Shown here: piece after piece, positions 4,462-6,165 of the stretch
Layout of the letters: each line of letters opens with the position of its first letter
Position numbering within the stretch: position 1 is the stretch's first letter
Source: CAKZKT01 sp034434235
Lineage (GTDB): Bacteria > Chloroflexota > Anaerolineae > CG2-30-64-16
Assembly (NCBI GenBank): GCA_034434235.1
Contig: DAOTZV010000094.1
Coordinates: 1 to 6,165, forward strand
Length of the DNA stretch: 6,165 bases
Reading direction: 5' to 3'
Notes under the pieces: generated by a model
What the model was told of the DNA's origin: nothing
The model's input: only the letters and a program-made list of their open reading frames with translations
Databases searched by the model: none
Made by a program: the position numbers and the translations under genes

Positions 4462-6165
4462 CTACCTTCCGGGTGCTGTACTCTGAACAATTGCTTCCGC
4501 CGGCAGTTCGACATGGCTCAGCGAACGCACCTCGCGCGCGAGGTGCGCCAGCCGATGGCCCGGATCCGGTATGGGGACCAGCTCGTGGTCCGGGGTGGTC
4601 GGGTCCCAGACGACATACAGCCAGTAGCTGTCGGCCAACTGGCGCGCCTTCAGCCACTCGTTAGCGGTCATGCGCACCGGCTGGCCGCGGCGACGGCCTT
4701 TGACCTCGATGCGGCGCACCGGACGCTGGCCGGTGGCGGGGTCGGCCGGGCCGAAGGAGCGGATGTCGAAGCCGCAGCGATCGTGCAGCCGGCTGACGTC
4801 GTGCGGCTCCCAGCCGCGTTCGCGCTCATACGCCATGGCGATCCGCATGGCGGCCAGGTCGCTGGCGCGGATGGCGTCGGCATCCGGCTCGCCTGGCGGC
4901 AGCACCTCGGCCAGAGCGCCCGCGGGCGGCAACACCAGCGCGGTGGCCAGCAGCCGCACCGGGCCGGGCCGGGTGATGGCCAGGCGGTCCAGTCCTGCCA
5001 ACCGCTCACCTCGTCCACGGGTCAGGTCGGCCAGGTCCTGCTCGGCCCGCTGGCGGGCCAGCGCAACCTCAGCCTCGCCAGCCAGCTCGCGCGCCCGCAG
5101 GCTCATGACGCGGCTCTCGGCCGCGCGGATGCGCGCCTCGAAAGAAGCGGTCAGATAGTCACGTGCGATGCCGGTATAGCGCTGGCGCTCCTCCTGCACG
5201 GCGCGACGCAAGGCAAGCTGATGTCCGACGCGCACGAAGTCAATCACCAGCTGGGGGTCCGTGTGGCGCAAAAGGCCATCTTGTGCTAAATGCGAACCGA
5301 TTTGGTGCAAAATCGCCTCTTGCGTTACGTCTAATGGGTCGAGATCGTGCAAGACGTCGGCGGAGACCAGGCTGAAAGTGGGATCGGCACCGTCCATATC
5401 CTCGCGCACCGCGACGACCTCCGCGTGGAGCACTGCCGGCCCATCGGCTGCCGTTCCCTCCCCGCGAATCTCGACCTCCAGGAAATGCAGGCAATAGGCC
5501 CGGGTTGCGCTGGGATCGACGTAGGCCGCGACCGCGCCCCGCAAGCTGGCCAGCCGTTCGTTGAGCGCTTCGTCCACCGCCGCGTAGAGCGGATGCCCAG
5601 GCCCCATCAACACGGCATCCAGGTGCGCGTCCTGCTCCAGGTGCTCCTTATAGAACGTGATCTTGCGGTAGCTCTCTTCGGCCGCGCCCAATCGCCGCAC
5701 TGCGGCCAGACGTTCGGCGCGCAGCGAGGCCGGCACGTGCTCCACTCGCCAGAGGCCATCGGCGCGCGGCTGGACGCGCACGCCGACCAGCTCGGCCGCG
5801 GCCAGGAACTGGCGGGCCACGTACTCCGGCATCAGCCGCGCCTCTTCGACCTCGTAGTTGGCCTGCTGGAACGCGCTGAAATCCACGGCGGAGCGCGCCA
5901 GGGCGATGCCGGTTGCCTCCTCGTACCGGCGCAGCCGTTCAGGGTCCAGGCGATCAATCTGCACCAGGTATTCTTCCAGTCGCCGCGGATCATAAGCCGC
6001 TTCGCGCAGCATCTCCGGCAGGTTCACCTGGTTCAGCGCCAGGATCTCGCCCACCACGTCGTACACCCGGTTCGGCCCCAACGCCTCGCGCATCTGGTCC
6101 AGCTTTTCCAGCAGGCGGCGCAGGATGCTCCCCTCGACCACCGGCTGCCCATCTTCCGACTGGTC
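4462..6165 (-). CDS. SNF2-type helicase with DUF3883 domain, C-terminal part; 5' end beyond window
   Basis: The frame is open to the window edge; the GTG at 6141 is internal, since DQSEDGQP precedes it in frame. About 567 residues are visible, and residue numbers here count from that GTG codon. The first 30 (EGSILRRLLEKLDQMREALG, then RVYDVVGEI) match the segment just after the helicase C domain in DrmD/HepA-like COG0553 proteins; the ATPase motifs lie upstream, outside the window. GPGHPLYAAVDE at 180-191 is a recurrent motif of this family. Residues 310-385 are charged and probably coiled coil. Residues 425-535 form a DUF3883 (NOV_C-like) domain with GFDIRS at 457-462 and IEVKG at 478-482; the D...ExK arrangement (Asp459, Glu479, Lys481) resembles PD-(D/E)xK nucleases. 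Residues 272-280 and 285-293 are in-frame copies of the 27-bp palindrome. It is first in the visible operon. Likely role: translocation on invading DNA in a DISARM- or BREX-3-like system. Confidence 0.88.
   Translation of the reverse strand, partial: DQSEDGQPVVEGSILRRLLEKLDQMREALGPNRVYDVVGEILALNQVNLPEMLREAAYDPRRLEEYLVQIDRLDPERLRRYEEATGIALARSAVDFSAFQQANYEVEEARLMPEYVARQFLAAAELVGVRVQPRADGLWRVEHVPASLRAERLAAVRRLGAAEESYRKITFYKEHLEQDAHLDAVLMGPGHPLYAAVDEALNERLASLRGAVAAYVDPSATRAYCLHFLEVEIRGEGTAADGPAVLHAEVVAVREDMDGADPTFSLVSADVLHDLDPLDVTQEAILHQIGSHLAQDGLLRHTDPQLVIDFVRVGHQLALRRAVQEERQRYTGIARDYLTASFEARIRAAESRVMSLRARELAGEAEVALARQRAEQDLADLTRGRGERLAGLDRLAITRPGPVRLLATALVLPPAGALAEVLPPGEPDADAIRASDLAAMRIAMAYERERGWEPHDVSRLHDRCGFDIRSFGPADPATGQRPVRRIEVKGRRRGQPVRMTANEWLKARQLADSYWLYVVWDPTTPDHELVPIPDPGHRLAHLAREVRSLSHVELPAEAIVQSTAPGR
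5263..5289. repeat. 27-bp palindromic element, copy 5 (in-frame within helicase gene)
   Basis: Plus strand: arm GTGGCGCAA, centre AAGGCCATC, arm TTGTGCTAA. The coding strand gives L-A-Q-D-G-L-L-R-H, in the same reading frame as the other coding copies. It lies 39 bp (13 codons) from copy 6. Confidence 0.75.
5302..5328. repeat. 27-bp palindromic element, copy 6 (in-frame within helicase gene)
   Basis: Plus strand: arm TTGGTGCAA, centre AATCGCCTC, arm TTGCGTTAC. The coding strand gives V-T-Q-E-A-I-L-H-Q. With copy 5 it makes an AT-richer patch inside an otherwise very GC-rich gene, between the GHPL region and the predicted coiled coil. Confidence 0.75.

Noticed and set aside
4441..5289. Plus-strand open frame of 282 codons
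   Set aside because: It is the mirror of the helicase C-terminal DUF3883 region, whose minus-strand reading has clear conserved motifs.
6139..6141. GTG as the helicase start codon
   Set aside because: The frame is open upstream to base 6165 and the visible protein begins in the middle of a known helicase segment, so the GTG is an internal valine.

Overview
All genes that can be supported here lie on the minus strand, so the window reads from base 6165 down to base 1. The DNA is GC-rich overall, with 65-75% GC in the flanking genes by hand counts of sample lines. In transcription order it holds: (1) the 3' part of a large SNF2-type helicase ending in a DUF3883 domain (6165-4462, 5' end outside the window); (2) a small two-gene cassette, a DUF5678-like protein (4365-3982) and a retropepsin-like aspartic protease (3980-3582); (3) a complete 977-residue DUF1156/COG1743 adenine-specific DNA methylase with a split zinc ribbon (3555-622); (4) the 5' part of a DUF499/COG1483 P-loop ATPase (533-1, 3' end outside the window). 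The gaps are short (96, 1, 26 and 88 nt), which fits one transcription unit with a possible internal promoter in front of the small cassette.

Helicase, DUF1156 methylase and DUF499 ATPase together form the core of a methylation-based anti-phage locus. A COG0553-type helicase with a DUF1156-type methylase is known from class 1 DISARM-like and type 3 BREX-like systems, and DUF1156 with DUF499 recurs in defence islands. The signature genes that would settle the type (PglZ/BrxF for BREX; DrmA, DUF1998 DrmB and PLD DrmC for DISARM) are not in the window. The expected division of labour is that the methylase marks self DNA while the helicase and ATPase act on unmodified invading DNA; this is inference from families.

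The most unusual signal is a family of 27-bp imperfect palindromes with a 9-9-9 layout: a 9-nt arm close to GTGGCGCAA, a 9-nt variable centre, and a 9-nt arm close to TTGCGTTAC. Five copies lie inside coding sequence (one in the ATPase gene, two in the methylase gene, two in the helicase gene). All five are read in the same frame and add a nonapeptide of the form V-(T/A)-Q-x-x-x-L-R-H. A sixth copy with an expanded 12-bp arm array fills most of the gap between methylase and ATPase. This resembles, in principle, the protein-embedded palindromic elements of Rickettsia, but the sequence is different.

Two other oddities stand out. The central third of the methylase gene has clearly lower GC than both ends, as if its catalytic core had been exchanged by recombination. 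The protease cassette, also lower in GC, sits between two core defence genes. The organism cannot be named from the sequence. High GC, the DUF5678/retropepsin pairing and the dispersed short palindromes suggest Chloroflexota (Anaerolineae/Caldilineae-like), with modest confidence. No tRNA, rRNA, CRISPR array or insertion sequence was seen, and no gene-free stretch exceeds 100 bases.
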